The position numbers were made by a program, and so were the translations under genes. This document shows positions 25,735-35,543 of a stretch of 64,000 nt of DNA, piece after piece (positions within the stretch are counted from its first letter, which is position 1; each line of letters begins with the position of its first letter). Below the pieces are notes generated by a model. That model did no database searches. It had not been told where the DNA came from and was given only the letters and a program-made list of their open reading frames with translations. The stretch is from Tenggerimyces flavus (GTDB lineage Bacteria > Actinomycetota > Actinomycetes > Propionibacteriales > Actinopolymorphaceae): the NCBI RefSeq assembly GCF_016907715.1, contig NZ_JAFBCM010000001.1, forward strand, positions 6,076,001 through 6,140,000. Reading direction: 5' to 3'.

Positions 25735-28700
25735 GGCAGCTCCCGGGTCCGGCGGAGCAGCGCGGCGCCGGACACGACGACGACCGTGCCGAGCACCACG
25801 GTCGTCGTGACGGCGGCGACCAGGACGGGTGAGGTCTGCATGGCCGCCGGAGGAAGGACGGTCCAGCCGTCGATGAAGCCGGGGGACAGCCTCCGCGCGA
25901 CCGCGGCTCCGGCGAGCCCCGCGCCGACGCCGACCACGGTCCCGGCGGCCACGAGGGCGGCGACGCCGCCGTACCCGACGGCTCGAACGTCCCGCAGCTT
26001 GACGCCCTGGGCACGAAGTGCCGCGAACTCGGCGGCCCGCACCGTCTGATCCCTGGCCGCGTCGACCAGCACCGCACCAGCGGCCAGCAGCAACCCGACG
26101 AGGGCCACCAGCAGCTGGAACCGTTCGGTCACCGCGGTCCCCTCCGAGCGCAGCGAGGACAACCGTTCGGACAGCGACTCCGTGCGGAGCGGGCGGAGGC
26201 CCGCCTTGGCCAACTCGTCCACGATCGAAGGCGGCGCGTCGGCGGACAGCCACACCTGCGGGGTCACGCCGATCTGGAGCGGGAACGGCACCAGCCGGTC
26301 GGCGTAGGTGAGGTCGACCAGGACGCCCTCCGCGCCGTACCTGGGGACGAGTTTCGCGTTACCGACGATCGCGGCGGGAACCGCGGCTCCGGGCAGCGGA
26401 TGGACCCGCAGCTCGGCGGTCGTATCGGGTTGCCAGCCCGCGGCCACGACGGGCAGCGGGGCCGGGGTGTCGGCGACGTACGCCCAGCCGGACAGGTCGA
26501 CCTCCTTGCCGCGGGGAACCGCGGCCATGGTGACGCGCAGGCTCTTCTGTGTCCCGGCGGTGATCGCCGGGCCGAGCTCGCGTGGCCCGAGCGCCGGCCG
26601 CCAGCGGGTCGGATCGGCGACCAGTGCCGGTGGCAGCAACGGCTCCGACTCGCTCGCCGGGAACAGCTCGACCTGGGTCCCGGGCGGTGCCGGTAGATGT
26701 CCGACCGACTCGGCGTCCGCGGCGTTGCCGCTGGAGACGTCGGCACGTTTCGGTCCGAGAAGCTGTACGCCCACCAGCCGGCAGCCGTTCGCGCACGCGG
26801 CCAGGTCCGCGGCGTAGGACTGGCGGCTCGTGCCCAGCGGTCCGACGATCGCGTCGACAGGCTTCGCGTCCGCGACGGTCCGCAGGTGGAAGCGGAGATA
26901 GAGGTCGCCGGTCGCGTTGGTCGCGGCTGCCTCGAGGGCGAGCCGGTCCGCTTTGGCCTGGACGGACGTGACGTCGGTCGGGCGGAGCGCCGCGGCCACC
27001 CGCTCGACGCTGCCTCCGTAGCCGTCGCGCCAACCGGCGACCACGCTCAGCCGGGTGCTGTCCACGGCGAGGATCGGTGGGTCGAACGTGCTGCCCTGTT
27101 GGTCGATGACGGCCATCGCCCGCGTTCCCTCTGGATCGACCGAGCGCACCGCCTCCCGCAGCCGCGCGGGGTCGTCGACGTCGACGGTGACCACCCGGTC
27201 GGCACCCACCTCCAGCGCGGCACGTTCCCACCGCGTGCGGTTTCCGGTGTCCCAGCCAACGAACGCGGTCGTCACCAGCGCGACCCCGACGACCACGAGG
27301 GCGAACATCCGATGCGTCTCCGGTCGCCGAGCCGTCAACGACGCGATCAGGGTGGTGCGCAACCGCCCGGAGTGCCGGGCCTGGGACGCCAGCCAGGTCG
27401 CCAGCGGCAGGACTGCCCACGCGGTGACCAGGGCAACAGCCAGCCCGGCGAGCACGGGCGACAGTGCCGACAGCCCGCCGACGCCTTCGCGGACGACCAA
27501 CGACTGGACGACGCCGTAGGTGGCGAGTCCGACCAGGACGAGGTCGACGAGCGACCGCCGCCACCCGGGCCGGCGCACCGGGATGCGACGCAGCAGGTCA
27601 CGGACGGGAGTGACGAGCGTGCCGAGCTGAGCGGCCACCACCGCCAGCAGCCCTCCGACAAGGGTGAGCGCGACGAGCAGCAGCGCCAGCAGCAGAGCGG
27701 AGCGACCGGCGTCGCTCGGGAGGTCACCGACCAGGAGCCGGCCACCACCGAGCCCGATGCCGGCACCCAGGACGGCGCCGGCGACCAGCGGAACGATGCT
27801 CTGGCCGAGTGCCAGGATCCAGCCGCGGCCGGACGGGGCGCCCCGCAGCCGCCACCAGCCAATGTCGGCACGGACCTGCACGCCAGCGCCGCGGACGACC
27901 ACGGACAGCGCGAACCAGGTGAGCAGCAGCAGGACGACCACGCCCACACCGACACCTGTGGCGACGTTGCGCCGGTCCTCGGTGATCCTGTCGATCACGA
28001 ACTGGAAGTCCGTCGTGCTGGCGGTGAATCCCTGCTCTCGCAGCTCGGCCACCGCGGAGCTGAGCGTCTCGGACAGCTCGTCGATGTCGATCGTGGCGAA
28101 CGCCTCGGCGCCGGGGAGCAGATCGTAGGTGTGCGTCACGCCGTCCAAGCCGCGCAACGTTTCCGGCGCGGTGAACATGACCAGCGAGTCGTTCGAGGAA
28201 CTCTCGCCCCGTTCGACGAGGGAGCCGTCTCCCCAGTAGGGCTCGCTGGGGTCGCTCACGTCGTACACGCCGGTGACGTGGACGGGGATCCGGTTCTCGT
28301 CGTTGTCCTCGAGTTGCACCTGGTCGCCGACGTCGAGGCCGAGTTCGTCGGCGAGCGTCGCGGGAACGGTGACCTCGCCCTTGGCCTTCGGGCAGGATCC
28401 GTCGATCAGCTCGAGGTGCTGGCAGGCGTCCTCGCGGGCGGCGGCGACCACGTCTGCCGAGGACTTCTTGGCTCCCGGCTGCCACAGGTCGAAGGTGGTC
28501 GTGGCGCTGACGATCCCGGTGAAGCCGGCCGGCCTGAACTGCTCCCGCGCCCGCCTGATCGCCGCCTCGCCGTCGGCGTCGGAGTCGGTGTTGAAGCCGC
28601 CTCGCCAGCTGATGGTGATCAGCCGCTGCTGGGCACTGGCGCCTTCGACCGCGGCGATCCCGACGTCCTGCGAGGCGCGGACGGCGTACCACGGTGCGGC

Positions 28701-28793
28701 CGCGAGCGCGGCCGTGGCGAGCAGAGCGACGACGGCGACGATGACCGCCTGCTTGCGTCGCGCCGCGAGAACGCTGGCGAGGACAACCCACAT
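25731..28793 (-). CDS. FtsX/MacB-like ABC permease, 1020 aa
   Basis: MWVVLASVLAARRKQAVIVA begins an N-terminal helix, then an extracytoplasmic domain (residues about 40-275), a helix bundle (VVVLLLLTWFALSVVVRG, LLLALLLVALTLVGGLLAVV, about 280-540), a second extracytoplasmic domain with Cys pair AACANGCR, and a C-terminal bundle (LLVALVGLLLAAGAVLVD to VLGTVVVVSGAALLRR). The same order as in the following gene shows an ancient duplication. The ATG is 7 nt past the stop of the upstream ATPase. The pair probably forms a heterodimeric transporter. Confidence 0.8.
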   Translation of the reverse strand: MWVVLASVLAARRKQAVIVAVVALLATAALAAAPWYAVRASQDVGIAAVEGASAQQRLITISWRGGFNTDSDADGEAAIRRAREQFRPAGFTGIVSATTTFDLWQPGAKKSSADVVAAAREDACQHLELIDGSCPKAKGEVTVPATLADELGLDVGDQVQLEDNDENRIPVHVTGVYDVSDPSEPYWGDGSLVERGESSSNDSLVMFTAPETLRGLDGVTHTYDLLPGAEAFATIDIDELSETLSSAVAELREQGFTASTTDFQFVIDRITEDRRNVATGVGVGVVVLLLLTWFALSVVVRGAGVQVRADIGWWRLRGAPSGRGWILALGQSIVPLVAGAVLGAGIGLGGGRLLVGDLPSDAGRSALLLALLLVALTLVGGLLAVVAAQLGTLVTPVRDLLRRIPVRRPGWRRSLVDLVLVGLATYGVVQSLVVREGVGGLSALSPVLAGLAVALVTAWAVLPLATWLASQARHSGRLRTTLIASLTARRPETHRMFALVVVGVALVTTAFVGWDTGNRTRWERAALEVGADRVVTVDVDDPARLREAVRSVDPEGTRAMAVIDQQGSTFDPPILAVDSTRLSVVAGWRDGYGGSVERVAAALRPTDVTSVQAKADRLALEAAATNATGDLYLRFHLRTVADAKPVDAIVGPLGTSRQSYAADLAACANGCRLVGVQLLGPKRADVSSGNAADAESVGHLPAPPGTQVELFPASESEPLLPPALVADPTRWRPALGPRELGPAITAGTQKSLRVTMAAVPRGKEVDLSGWAYVADTPAPLPVVAAGWQPDTTAELRVHPLPGAAVPAAIVGNAKLVPRYGAEGVLVDLTYADRLVPFPLQIGVTPQVWLSADAPPSIVDELAKAGLRPLRTESLSERLSSLRSEGTAVTERFQLLVALVGLLLAAGAVLVDAARDQTVRAAEFAALRAQGVKLRDVRAVGYGGVAALVAAGTVVGVGAGLAGAAVARRLSPGFIDGWTVLPPAAMQTSPVLVAAVTTTVVLGTVVVVSGAALLRRTRELP

Positions 28794-28800
28794 GCGGGAT

Positions 28801-29568
28801 CTACGCGCTCGGGGGTTGGTCGAGCCGATGGGCGCCGGCCCCGACGCGGGCCTGCCCTGCCTGTCCTGACTTCGCCTTGCCGTTGCCGTTGCGGTCCTGG
28901 TCGGTGCTGATGGGCTCGGTCCGGACGAGCTCGGCCCGTCCGTCGACCAGGTGCAGCTCGGCGTCGCAGACGGCCGCCGCCTCCGGGTCGTGCGTGGCGA
29001 AGACCACCGCGGCTCCTCGGTCGGCCTCCGCGCGGAGCAGGTCCAGCACCGTCTGGCGGGACACCGCGTCGAGCTCGCTGGTCACCTCGTCGGCGAGGAG
29101 CACGTCGCCCCGCAGCGCCAGACCGCGGGCGATCGCGGTGCGCTGCTGCTGGCCGCCGGAGAGCTCCTCCACGAGTTGGTTGCGCTGCCCGGACAGGCCG
29201 AGCCGATCCAACGACTCCACGGTGAGCCTGCGCGCGTCGGACGGGGTGCGGCCGTTGGCGAGCAGGGCGACCTCGAGGTTCTCCCCCGCGGTGAGGAACG
29301 TGGCCAGCCCGTTCCCCTGGGGAACGAGGACGATGCCCTGGGCGACCGCATGGTCGCGGTCGCCGAGGCGTTCGCCGTCCACGGTGACCGTGCCGTCGGA
29401 GGGGCGAAGCAACCCGGCGATCGTCGACAGCAAGGTCGTCTTGCCAGCACCCGATCGCCCGCTGATCGCCACGATCCGTCCGGGCTCGGCGGAGAGCGTC
29501 ACATCCCGCAGCACCGGAGGTCGGTTGCCGTAGGCGACGGTCACCTGATCAACCGACACGGTCCTCAC
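28801..29568 (-). CDS. ABC transporter ATP-binding protein, first gene of the operon
   Basis: 255 residues from a GTG preceded by GGGGAG. Walker A SGRSGAGKTTL, Q-loop VLVPQGNGL, signature ELSGGQQQRTAIARG, Walker B LLADEVTSELD, H-loop VFATHDPE. The C-terminal tail is Asn/Gly/Lys-rich. Together with the ATPase at the other end of the operon it gives two different nucleotide-binding subunits for two paralogous permeases. The two ATPases may form a heterodimer, as inferred from gene order alone. Confidence 0.85.
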   Translation of the reverse strand: MRTVSVDQVTVAYGNRPPVLRDVTLSAEPGRIVAISGRSGAGKTTLLSTIAGLLRPSDGTVTVDGERLGDRDHAVAQGIVLVPQGNGLATFLTAGENLEVALLANGRTPSDARRLTVESLDRLGLSGQRNQLVEELSGGQQQRTAIARGLALRGDVLLADEVTSELDAVSRQTVLDLLRAEADRGAAVVFATHDPEAAAVCDAELHLVDGRAELVRTEPISTDQDRNGNGKAKSGQAGQARVGAGAHRLDQPPSA

Positions 29569-29980
29569 GAAACGGTCTCCCCTCCCCCGGTCGCATGTGG
29601 CTGGAGCGGGTGGCAGCGTAGTTCGGCGAGGTCGATCATGTAAGGACGTGACCAGAACGTGAGGGTCGCTCAGGCGGTCTGACCGGGGACCATGACCTGA
29701 ACTGGTCGAGCTCGGAGCTGGCGATCAGGTGCGACGGCGTCGGCGACCTGTGGCTCCGGGTAGCATGGGACGTAGCACCGGCTCGGATGTCCCAGCGTGG
29801 GACCTTCTTCCAGCGGCGTCCGCTTCTCGTGAGATCGCTGTTCGACGTCGGTGCGTCGGCGCTGAAGCTGCGCGCGAAGGTCCCGGGTGCTGAGGCGCGC
29901 TCGTCGAGGGGCCAGGGCATCGCGGCTCAGCCGGCAGGAATCTCGACCTTCGGGTCCAGGTGAGCTCAGTAGGAGGCTCA
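29569..29980. other. Divergent intergenic region, about 410 nt
   Basis: Lies between the ABC operon and the helicase gene. A TAGCAT at 29762-29767 could be a -10 element on the + strand. Short frames inside have no protein-like sequence. No repeat was seen. Confidence 0.3.
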
Positions 29981-32119
29981 GTGGCAGAACGTGCACGGCG
30001 TGCACGGCGTTCCGGGGGGACCAGGGGGACTCGGACAGCCCAGCGCGACAGGCGTGGTCCGCGGGACAACGACGGGATCTTGCCCGTCCTCGCCATAGCG
30101 GTCCGCGAGCTCGAGGCGCGCGTCCGGCGCGGGCAGATCGACGCGGCGAGGTTCCAGGCCGTCGCTTTGCTGGCGCGTGACGAGCGTGCGCGGGTGAAAG
30201 CCGACGTGTCCTTGACCGAGGCGCAGCGTGACACGTACCTGAAACGGCTGGACGGAATCGCGACGATCCTGGCCCAGACCGCGGCCCGTCAGCCGTCGCT
30301 GTTCCTCGTCCTCCACGAGGACGCCGAGATCAGTGACTCGGCGCTGAGGCTGAAGCGCGCCATGCAGGTCGACGGCGGCATGGAGCCGGACCCGGAGCCT
30401 GTGCGGCCAGAGACGCCACCGACCGCCGTACGCGATCAGCGGCCTGTGGTACCGCGGTCTGTGGCCACCGCGCAACTGGCCAACCCGTTCCTCGAGCCGG
30501 ACTTCAGTGCCGTCGAACAGCGCCGCCCCACTGCACGGCGTCTCGCCGGCTGGGAGCTGATCACGCCGCTGCTGAGCTCGTTCGAACAAGCCGTCCCCGG
30601 CGCGTCGTCGAGCATGGAGCTGCCCGAACCGACCCCATCCCGGCTGCCGTCCGGGCTCGAGCTGATGCCCCACCAAGCACGGGTGGTCGCGGCCGCGGTT
30701 CACGGTCACCGAACGTTCCTGCTGGCCGACGAGCCGGGCCTGGGCAAGACCGCCCAGGCGCTGCTGGCCGCCGAGGCCGCGAACGCCTACCCGCTGCTGT
30801 GCGTGGTGCCGAGCGTGGTCAAGACGAACTGGGCCCGTGAGGTCGCCCTCTGGACGCCCACCCGTAGCGTGACCGTCGTCCAAGGCAGCGGCGACACGAT
30901 CGACGGGTTCGCCGATGTCGTCGTCGTGAACTACGAGGTGCTGGACCGACACGTCGGCTGGATCACCACCCACGGCTTCCGTGGCATGGTCGTCGACGAG
31001 GCGCACTTCATCAAGAACAAGAAGTCTCAGCGATCCCAGCATGTTCTCGAGATCGCCGATCGGATCCGGCAGCGGATCCCGCGGCCGTTGATGATGGCGC
31101 TCACCGGAACGCCGCTCATCAACGACATCGACGACTTCCGCGCGATCTGGCAGTTCCTGGGCTGGATCGACGAACGCAAGCCCGGACCGCGGCTCATGGC
31201 CGGGCTGGAGGAGACCGGCCTGACTCCCGCCGATCCCGGTTTCCGGCCCGCGGCCCGACAGACCGTCGTCGATCTCGGCATCGTCCGCAGGCGCAAGGCC
31301 GACGTCGCCAGCGACATCCCCGCTCGGCGGATCGCCGACCTGCCCGTCGAGCTCGACGCCGCCACCACCCGCGCCATCCGCAACGCCGAGCAGCGGCTCG
31401 CGCGGCGCCTGGTCCAGCGCTACGACGCCATGGCCGCGCGCGCGGAACGTTCGGACAAGACCGTCGACGGCATCGACCACGAGCTGGTCCGGCGAGTCGC
31501 GCGCCGGGAGCTCACCGAGGCGGCCGAGTCGTCGTCTGGCGAGAACGTGTTCGCCGTGGTACGCCGGATCGGACAGGCCAAGGCCACCCTCGCGGCCGAC
31601 TACGCCGCCCAGCTGGCTCGCAACGCGGGCAAAGTGGTGTTCTTCGCCAAACACATCGACGTCATGGACGCCGCCTCCGAACTGTTCGAGTCACGGGGTG
31701 TCCGCTACGCCTCGGTCCGCGGCGACCAGACTCCTGACGTACGCCAACGCAACATCGACGCGTTCGTCAACGACCCCAACGTGACGATCGCGGTCTGCTC
31801 CCTCACTGCCGCCGGCGTTGGCCTCAACCTCCAGGTCGCCAGCAACGTCATCCTCGCCGAACTCTCCTGGACCAACGCCGAGCAGACCCAGGCCATCGAC
31901 CGGGTTCACCGGATCGGACAGACCGAACCCGTCACGGCCTGGCGGATCATCGCCGCCCAAACCATCGACGCCAAGATCGCCGTGCTCATCGACGCCAAGG
32001 CAAGCCTCGCCGCGCGCGCTCTCGATGCCTCCGGCGATGAGACCGTCTCCCCTGCCGACGTCCAACTCGAGGCACTGGCAGGACTGCTGACGGAGGCGCT
32101 CACCGACCGGCAGACCTGA
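29981..32119 (+). CDS. SNF2-family DEAD/DEAH-box helicase-like ATPase
   Basis: 712 residues; the GTG at 29981 is chosen because AGGAGG ends 4 nt before it. An N-terminal helical part of about 220 residues precedes a SNF2 ATPase: motif I DEPGLGKT (about 250), motif Ia CVVPSVVKTNWARE, motif II DEAH (about 338), motif III MMALTGTPL, and the C-terminal lobe with VVFFAKHIDVMDAA, QNRIHRIGQTE-like motif VI (AIDRVHRIGQTEPV) and GVGLNLQVAS. It resembles the SMARCAL1/HARP-like subgroup that remodels forked DNA; the exact DNA substrate is inference. It is a single-gene unit. Confidence 0.87.
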   Translation: MAERARRARRSGGTRGTRTAQRDRRGPRDNDGILPVLAIAVRELEARVRRGQIDAARFQAVALLARDERARVKADVSLTEAQRDTYLKRLDGIATILAQTAARQPSLFLVLHEDAEISDSALRLKRAMQVDGGMEPDPEPVRPETPPTAVRDQRPVVPRSVATAQLANPFLEPDFSAVEQRRPTARRLAGWELITPLLSSFEQAVPGASSSMELPEPTPSRLPSGLELMPHQARVVAAAVHGHRTFLLADEPGLGKTAQALLAAEAANAYPLLCVVPSVVKTNWAREVALWTPTRSVTVVQGSGDTIDGFADVVVVNYEVLDRHVGWITTHGFRGMVVDEAHFIKNKKSQRSQHVLEIADRIRQRIPRPLMMALTGTPLINDIDDFRAIWQFLGWIDERKPGPRLMAGLEETGLTPADPGFRPAARQTVVDLGIVRRRKADVASDIPARRIADLPVELDAATTRAIRNAEQRLARRLVQRYDAMAARAERSDKTVDGIDHELVRRVARRELTEAAESSSGENVFAVVRRIGQAKATLAADYAAQLARNAGKVVFFAKHIDVMDAASELFESRGVRYASVRGDQTPDVRQRNIDAFVNDPNVTIAVCSLTAAGVGLNLQVASNVILAELSWTNAEQTQAIDRVHRIGQTEPVTAWRIIAAQTIDAKIAVLIDAKASLAARALDASGDETVSPADVQLEALAGLLTEALTDRQT

Positions 32120-32172
32120 CCTCACGGTCTGCCCGGAGCCAGGAAGGACGACAAACCCCCGCGAGTAGCGCG

Positions 32173-33465
32173 TCAGCTCAGGTAGCGAAGCCACAGGTAC
32201 GGGACGGCGAGCGCGATGGTGATGACGCTGACAACCAGGCCGTAACGGGTGAACTCCCAGAACGAGATCGGCTTGCCGGCTCGTTCGGCGATGCCCAGCA
32301 CGACCACGTTCGCCGAAGCGCCGATCGCGGTCGCGTTGCCGCCGAAGTCGGCGCCGATGGCGAGCGCCCACCACAGCACTTGGGCGTTCTGGTTGCCGCC
32401 GTTGCCGGCGACGAGTTCCGCGACGATCGGTGAGACGGTCGCCACGTACGGGATGTTGTCCACGATCGCCGACAGTCCCGCCGAGGCCCACAACAGCACC
32501 ATGCTGGCCAGCCCGAGCCGACCCTCCACCGCCTCCGTCGCAGCACTCGCGAGCCGGTCGATCACACCGGTCGACACCAGTCCTCCGACCATGACGAACA
32601 GACCGGCGAAGAACGCGAGCGTCGGCCACTCCACGTCGCGGACCACCTCGCCAGGATCCAGCCTGGACAGGGCCAGCAACGCCAGACCGCCCACCAGGGC
32701 AACGACCGCGGGCTCGAGGTGCAGCACAGTGTGGAGAACGAACGCGACGAGAACCAGTCCCAGCACGACCAGCGAAACGACGAGCAGACGGGGGTCGCGG
32801 ATCGCCTCACGCTCGTTGAGGGTCGCGACCTCGGCCGACCTGTCTGCCGCGTCGCGGAAGGCGTCGCGGAACAACCAGCGACACAGCGCCACGTACACGA
32901 CGAGCACCACGGCCACGAACGGCGCCATGTGCACGAGGAAGTCGTTGAAGCCCAGGTCGGCTCGAGACGCGATGATGATGTTCGGCGGATCGCCAACGAG
33001 CGTGGCCGCACCGCCGATGTTGGACGCGAGCACCTCCGCGATGAGGAACGGTGCCGGCGGAACGCCCAGGCGCGCGCAGACCAGGAACGTCACCGGCGCG
33101 ACAAGCAGCACCGTGGTCACGTTGTCCAACGCCGCTGAGGCGATCGCTGTCACCAGGACGAGGATCACCATGACCCGGAACGGCTCGCCGCGGGCCTTCT
33201 TCACCGACCAGATCGCGAGATACTCGAACAAACCCGTGCGCTTCAACACCGCGACGATCAGCATCATCCCCAGCAGCAGGAAGATGACGTTCCAGTCGAT
33301 GCCCGCCTCTTCGGAGAAGAAAGCATGTTCGGCATCGGTGATCCCCAGGAGCAGCATCACCGCCGCGCCACCGATGGCCGCGGCGAGTCGATGCACCCAT
33401 TCGGTCGCGATCAGGATGTACGCCAGGGCGAAGATCGCGACCGCGAGCCAAGCGATCGCCGTCAT
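32173..33465 (-). CDS. SLC13/ArsB-type membrane permease (anion or Na+/H+ transporter)
   Basis: 430 residues with about 11 hydrophobic segments. Two family signatures are visible: SAALDNVTTVLLVAPVTFLV, with VGDPPNIIIA, in the first half and SAIVDNIPYVATVSPIVAEL with GADFGGNATAIGASANVVVL in the second half. This internal repeat is typical of the ion transporter (IT) superfamily containing ArsB, NhaD and citrate carriers. The substrate is not determined. It converges with the helicase gene. Confidence 0.82.
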   Translation of the reverse strand: MTAIAWLAVAIFALAYILIATEWVHRLAAAIGGAAVMLLLGITDAEHAFFSEEAGIDWNVIFLLLGMMLIVAVLKRTGLFEYLAIWSVKKARGEPFRVMVILVLVTAIASAALDNVTTVLLVAPVTFLVCARLGVPPAPFLIAEVLASNIGGAATLVGDPPNIIIASRADLGFNDFLVHMAPFVAVVLVVYVALCRWLFRDAFRDAADRSAEVATLNEREAIRDPRLLVVSLVVLGLVLVAFVLHTVLHLEPAVVALVGGLALLALSRLDPGEVVRDVEWPTLAFFAGLFVMVGGLVSTGVIDRLASAATEAVEGRLGLASMVLLWASAGLSAIVDNIPYVATVSPIVAELVAGNGGNQNAQVLWWALAIGADFGGNATAIGASANVVVLGIAERAGKPISFWEFTRYGLVVSVITIALAVPYLWLRYLS

Positions 33466-33700
33466 GCCGCGACCACGAGATCAAGGAGCGCGCCCGGCGC
33501 TGTGGGTGAATGCGGAAAGAGGGCAGCCAGGTCACCGGCACGCATGGGGTGGCCTCTCAGATCGACAACGGGTAACAACGCCGCCGACCAGACTTCCCGG
33601 CACACCAGTTGTCACCCTACCTGCTCGGCGGGCCGGAGATCCAACGCGGCAACGTGGGCCGCCTGTTAGGGTCCCGGCGAAGGACAGAAGGGGGGCGGCC

Positions 33701-34936
33701 GTGACGACTCTCCTGCTTGCGTTCGCCGTCGTTCTGCTGATCGCGGTTCTGGTGTCGAGCCTCGCTCACCGGACCGTCATGTCGACGGCGGTGCTGTTCC
33801 TCGCCGCTGGCTTCGTGCTCGGTGACGGCCTGCTCGGCGTGATCGGGCTGCGCGCCGGCGACCCGATCGTGAAGGGTCTCGCGGAGCTCGCCCTCTTCAC
33901 GGTCCTGTTCACCGACGGCATGCGCGTCGGCTGGAAGGAGCTCACGACAGCATGGCGGCTTCCGGGCCGTGCGCTGGGCTGGGGAATGCCGCTCACGTTG
34001 GGCGTCACCGCGGTGGTCGCCCACTACGTCGCCGGGCTCGACTGGCCGGAGGCGTTGCTCATCGGCGCCGTCCTGGCCCCCACCGACCCGGTCTTCGCCG
34101 CGGCCCTCGTCGGCAACGAGAAGGTGCCACCCCGGCTGCGAAGCCTCCTCAACGTCGAGTCAGGTGTCAACGACGGCTTGGCACTGCCGTTCGTCGTGCT
34201 GCTGTTGGCGGTCGCGGCACGTTCGGACGACCTGCACCTGGCCGAGCTGGGCGTCGAGCTCGGCCTCGGCCTGCTCATCGGAGTGGCCGTACCGCTGGTC
34301 GCGATCTGGCTGGAACAGCTGCCGATCTTCTCCGCGTCGACGAAGTACGAACCCCTCAACGCGGTGGCAATCGGGCTCGCCGTCCTCGCCCTCGCGTACG
34401 CCACGCACGCCAACCTCTACCTCGCGGCGTTCGCCGCCGGCATCACGGTCGCCACGTTCGGCGACAAGCAGCGCGAGTCGTTCGAGGAGTTCGGAGAACT
34501 CGTCGCGGAGCTGCTCAAGCTCGCCGCGCTGCTGGTCTTCGGCGCCCTGCTCACGCCCGCCCTGTTCGCCGAGATCTCCTGGACCGGTTGGCTGTTCGCG
34601 ATCCTCGCTCTCGTCGCGGCCCGCCCGATCGCGCTCTTCGTCTCGTTCCTCGGCGCGAAGCTCAGCTGGCGCGAACAGGCCGCCGCGATGTGGTTCGGCC
34701 CGAAGGGCTTCGCGTCCGTGGTGTACGGGCTGCTGGTGCTCGAGTCCGGCATCCCCGAAGCAGAGAAGATCTTCCACCTGGTCGCCGTCACCATCGCTCT
34801 GTCCATCGTTCTCCACTCCTCCACCGACGTCCTCGTCGCCAAGCAGTTCGACGACGCCACCGAGACGCCTGCCTGGCATGAGGCGATCAAGCAGCGACTC
34901 AAGGGACGCGGCACCGAGGACCGACGGTCCGACTGA
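33701..34936 (+). CDS. Cation:proton antiporter, CPA1/NhaP-like
   Basis: 411 residues from a GTG with GAAGGGGGG upstream. Twelve or so membrane helices are visible, with the CPA1 core ILAPTDPVFAAALVGNE-like segment (VLAPTDPVFAAALVGNEKVP, about residues 126-145), SLLNVESGVNDGLALPFVVL with the NDG motif, and FGPKGFASVVYGLLVLESG near the C terminus. These are the ion-binding and fold-crossing regions of Na+(K+)/H+ antiporters. It may export monovalent cations in exchange for protons. It is followed after about 85 nt by the ABC-2 operon regulator. Confidence 0.87.
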   Translation: MTTLLLAFAVVLLIAVLVSSLAHRTVMSTAVLFLAAGFVLGDGLLGVIGLRAGDPIVKGLAELALFTVLFTDGMRVGWKELTTAWRLPGRALGWGMPLTLGVTAVVAHYVAGLDWPEALLIGAVLAPTDPVFAAALVGNEKVPPRLRSLLNVESGVNDGLALPFVVLLLAVAARSDDLHLAELGVELGLGLLIGVAVPLVAIWLEQLPIFSASTKYEPLNAVAIGLAVLALAYATHANLYLAAFAAGITVATFGDKQRESFEEFGELVAELLKLAALLVFGALLTPALFAEISWTGWLFAILALVAARPIALFVSFLGAKLSWREQAAAMWFGPKGFASVVYGLLVLESGIPEAEKIFHLVAVTIALSIVLHSSTDVLVAKQFDDATETPAWHEAIKQRLKGRGTEDRRSD

Positions 34937-34974
34937 GCTCTGTGACGCGAAACGCAGTCCAGCTCGTGAGATCT

Positions 34975-34992
34975 TTTCAGAGATTATTGAAA
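34975..34992 (+). promoter_or_regulatory. AT-rich inverted repeat upstream of the GbsR-like gene
   Basis: TTTCA-N8-TGAAA sits in an unusually AT-rich stretch 30 nt before the start at 35022. An autoregulatory site for the GbsR/MarR protein is possible. Confidence 0.3.
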
Positions 34993-35021
34993 CTTTTGAC
35001 CAGGCGAGGTTCGCTGATCCG

Positions 35022-35543
35022 GTGAGCGAGCTGGACGAGTACGTCGAGGAGATCGGGCTCTTCTTCGCCAACGCGGGACTGCCGCGGATGCCCGGACGGA
35101 TACTCGGCTGGTTGCTGGTGTGCGAGCCGGCTCACCAGTCGGCGGACGAGCTGGCGGCCGCGCTGCGGGTGAGCAGTGGCTCGATCAGCATGGCCGTGCG
35201 GATGTTGGTGCAGGCTGGAGCGGTCGAACGCTACGCGTTGACCGGATCGCGTCGCACGTTCTATCGGCTACGGCCTGGCTTCTGGTTGCGCGAAGCCGAG
35301 GAGAAGGCGAAGCTCGCCGCGGACTGGCGCAAACTCGCCGACCGCGGGTTGGCGATGCTCAGCGACAACTCCGGGGACGCGCCCAGCGAGGGTCAGGCCG
35401 CGCGTTCGCTCCGACTCGAGGAGATGCGGGACATGTACGCGTTCCTCGAGACGGAGTACACGCAGATCGAAGCCCGTTGGCGGCAACGGGAGAAGAAGCA
35501 GGACAAGGGAAAGCGATCCAGTTCGAAGGAGTCCGGGGCATGA
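35022..35543 (+). CDS. GbsR/MarR-family transcriptional regulator
   Basis: 173 residues from GTG 35022. The winged helix is clear: GRILGWLLVCEPAHQSADEL, AAALRVSSGSISMAVRMLVQ and YRLRPGFWLREAEEKAKLA follow the GbsR pattern, with a charged C-terminal helix ending in KKQDKGKRSS. It overlaps the start of the ABC ATPase by 4 nt (ATGA) and so heads the operon of an ABC-2 exporter. Likely role: local, ligand-sensing control of the transporter. The start is uncertain since no strong ribosome-binding site precedes the GTG. Confidence 0.8.
   Translation: MSELDEYVEEIGLFFANAGLPRMPGRILGWLLVCEPAHQSADELAAALRVSSGSISMAVRMLVQAGAVERYALTGSRRTFYRLRPGFWLREAEEKAKLAADWRKLADRGLAMLSDNSGDAPSEGQAARSLRLEEMRDMYAFLETEYTQIEARWRQREKKQDKGKRSSSKESGA

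Noticed and set aside
25735-26253. N-terminal extension of the 1013-residue permease
   Set aside because: It overlaps the upstream permease in another frame and has antisense-like Arg-rich sequence.
32249-33700. Upstream extension of the antiporter frame
   Set aside because: It is antisense to the SLC13-like gene and Ser/Thr/Arg-rich; the GTG at 33701 with a ribosome-binding site is the real start.
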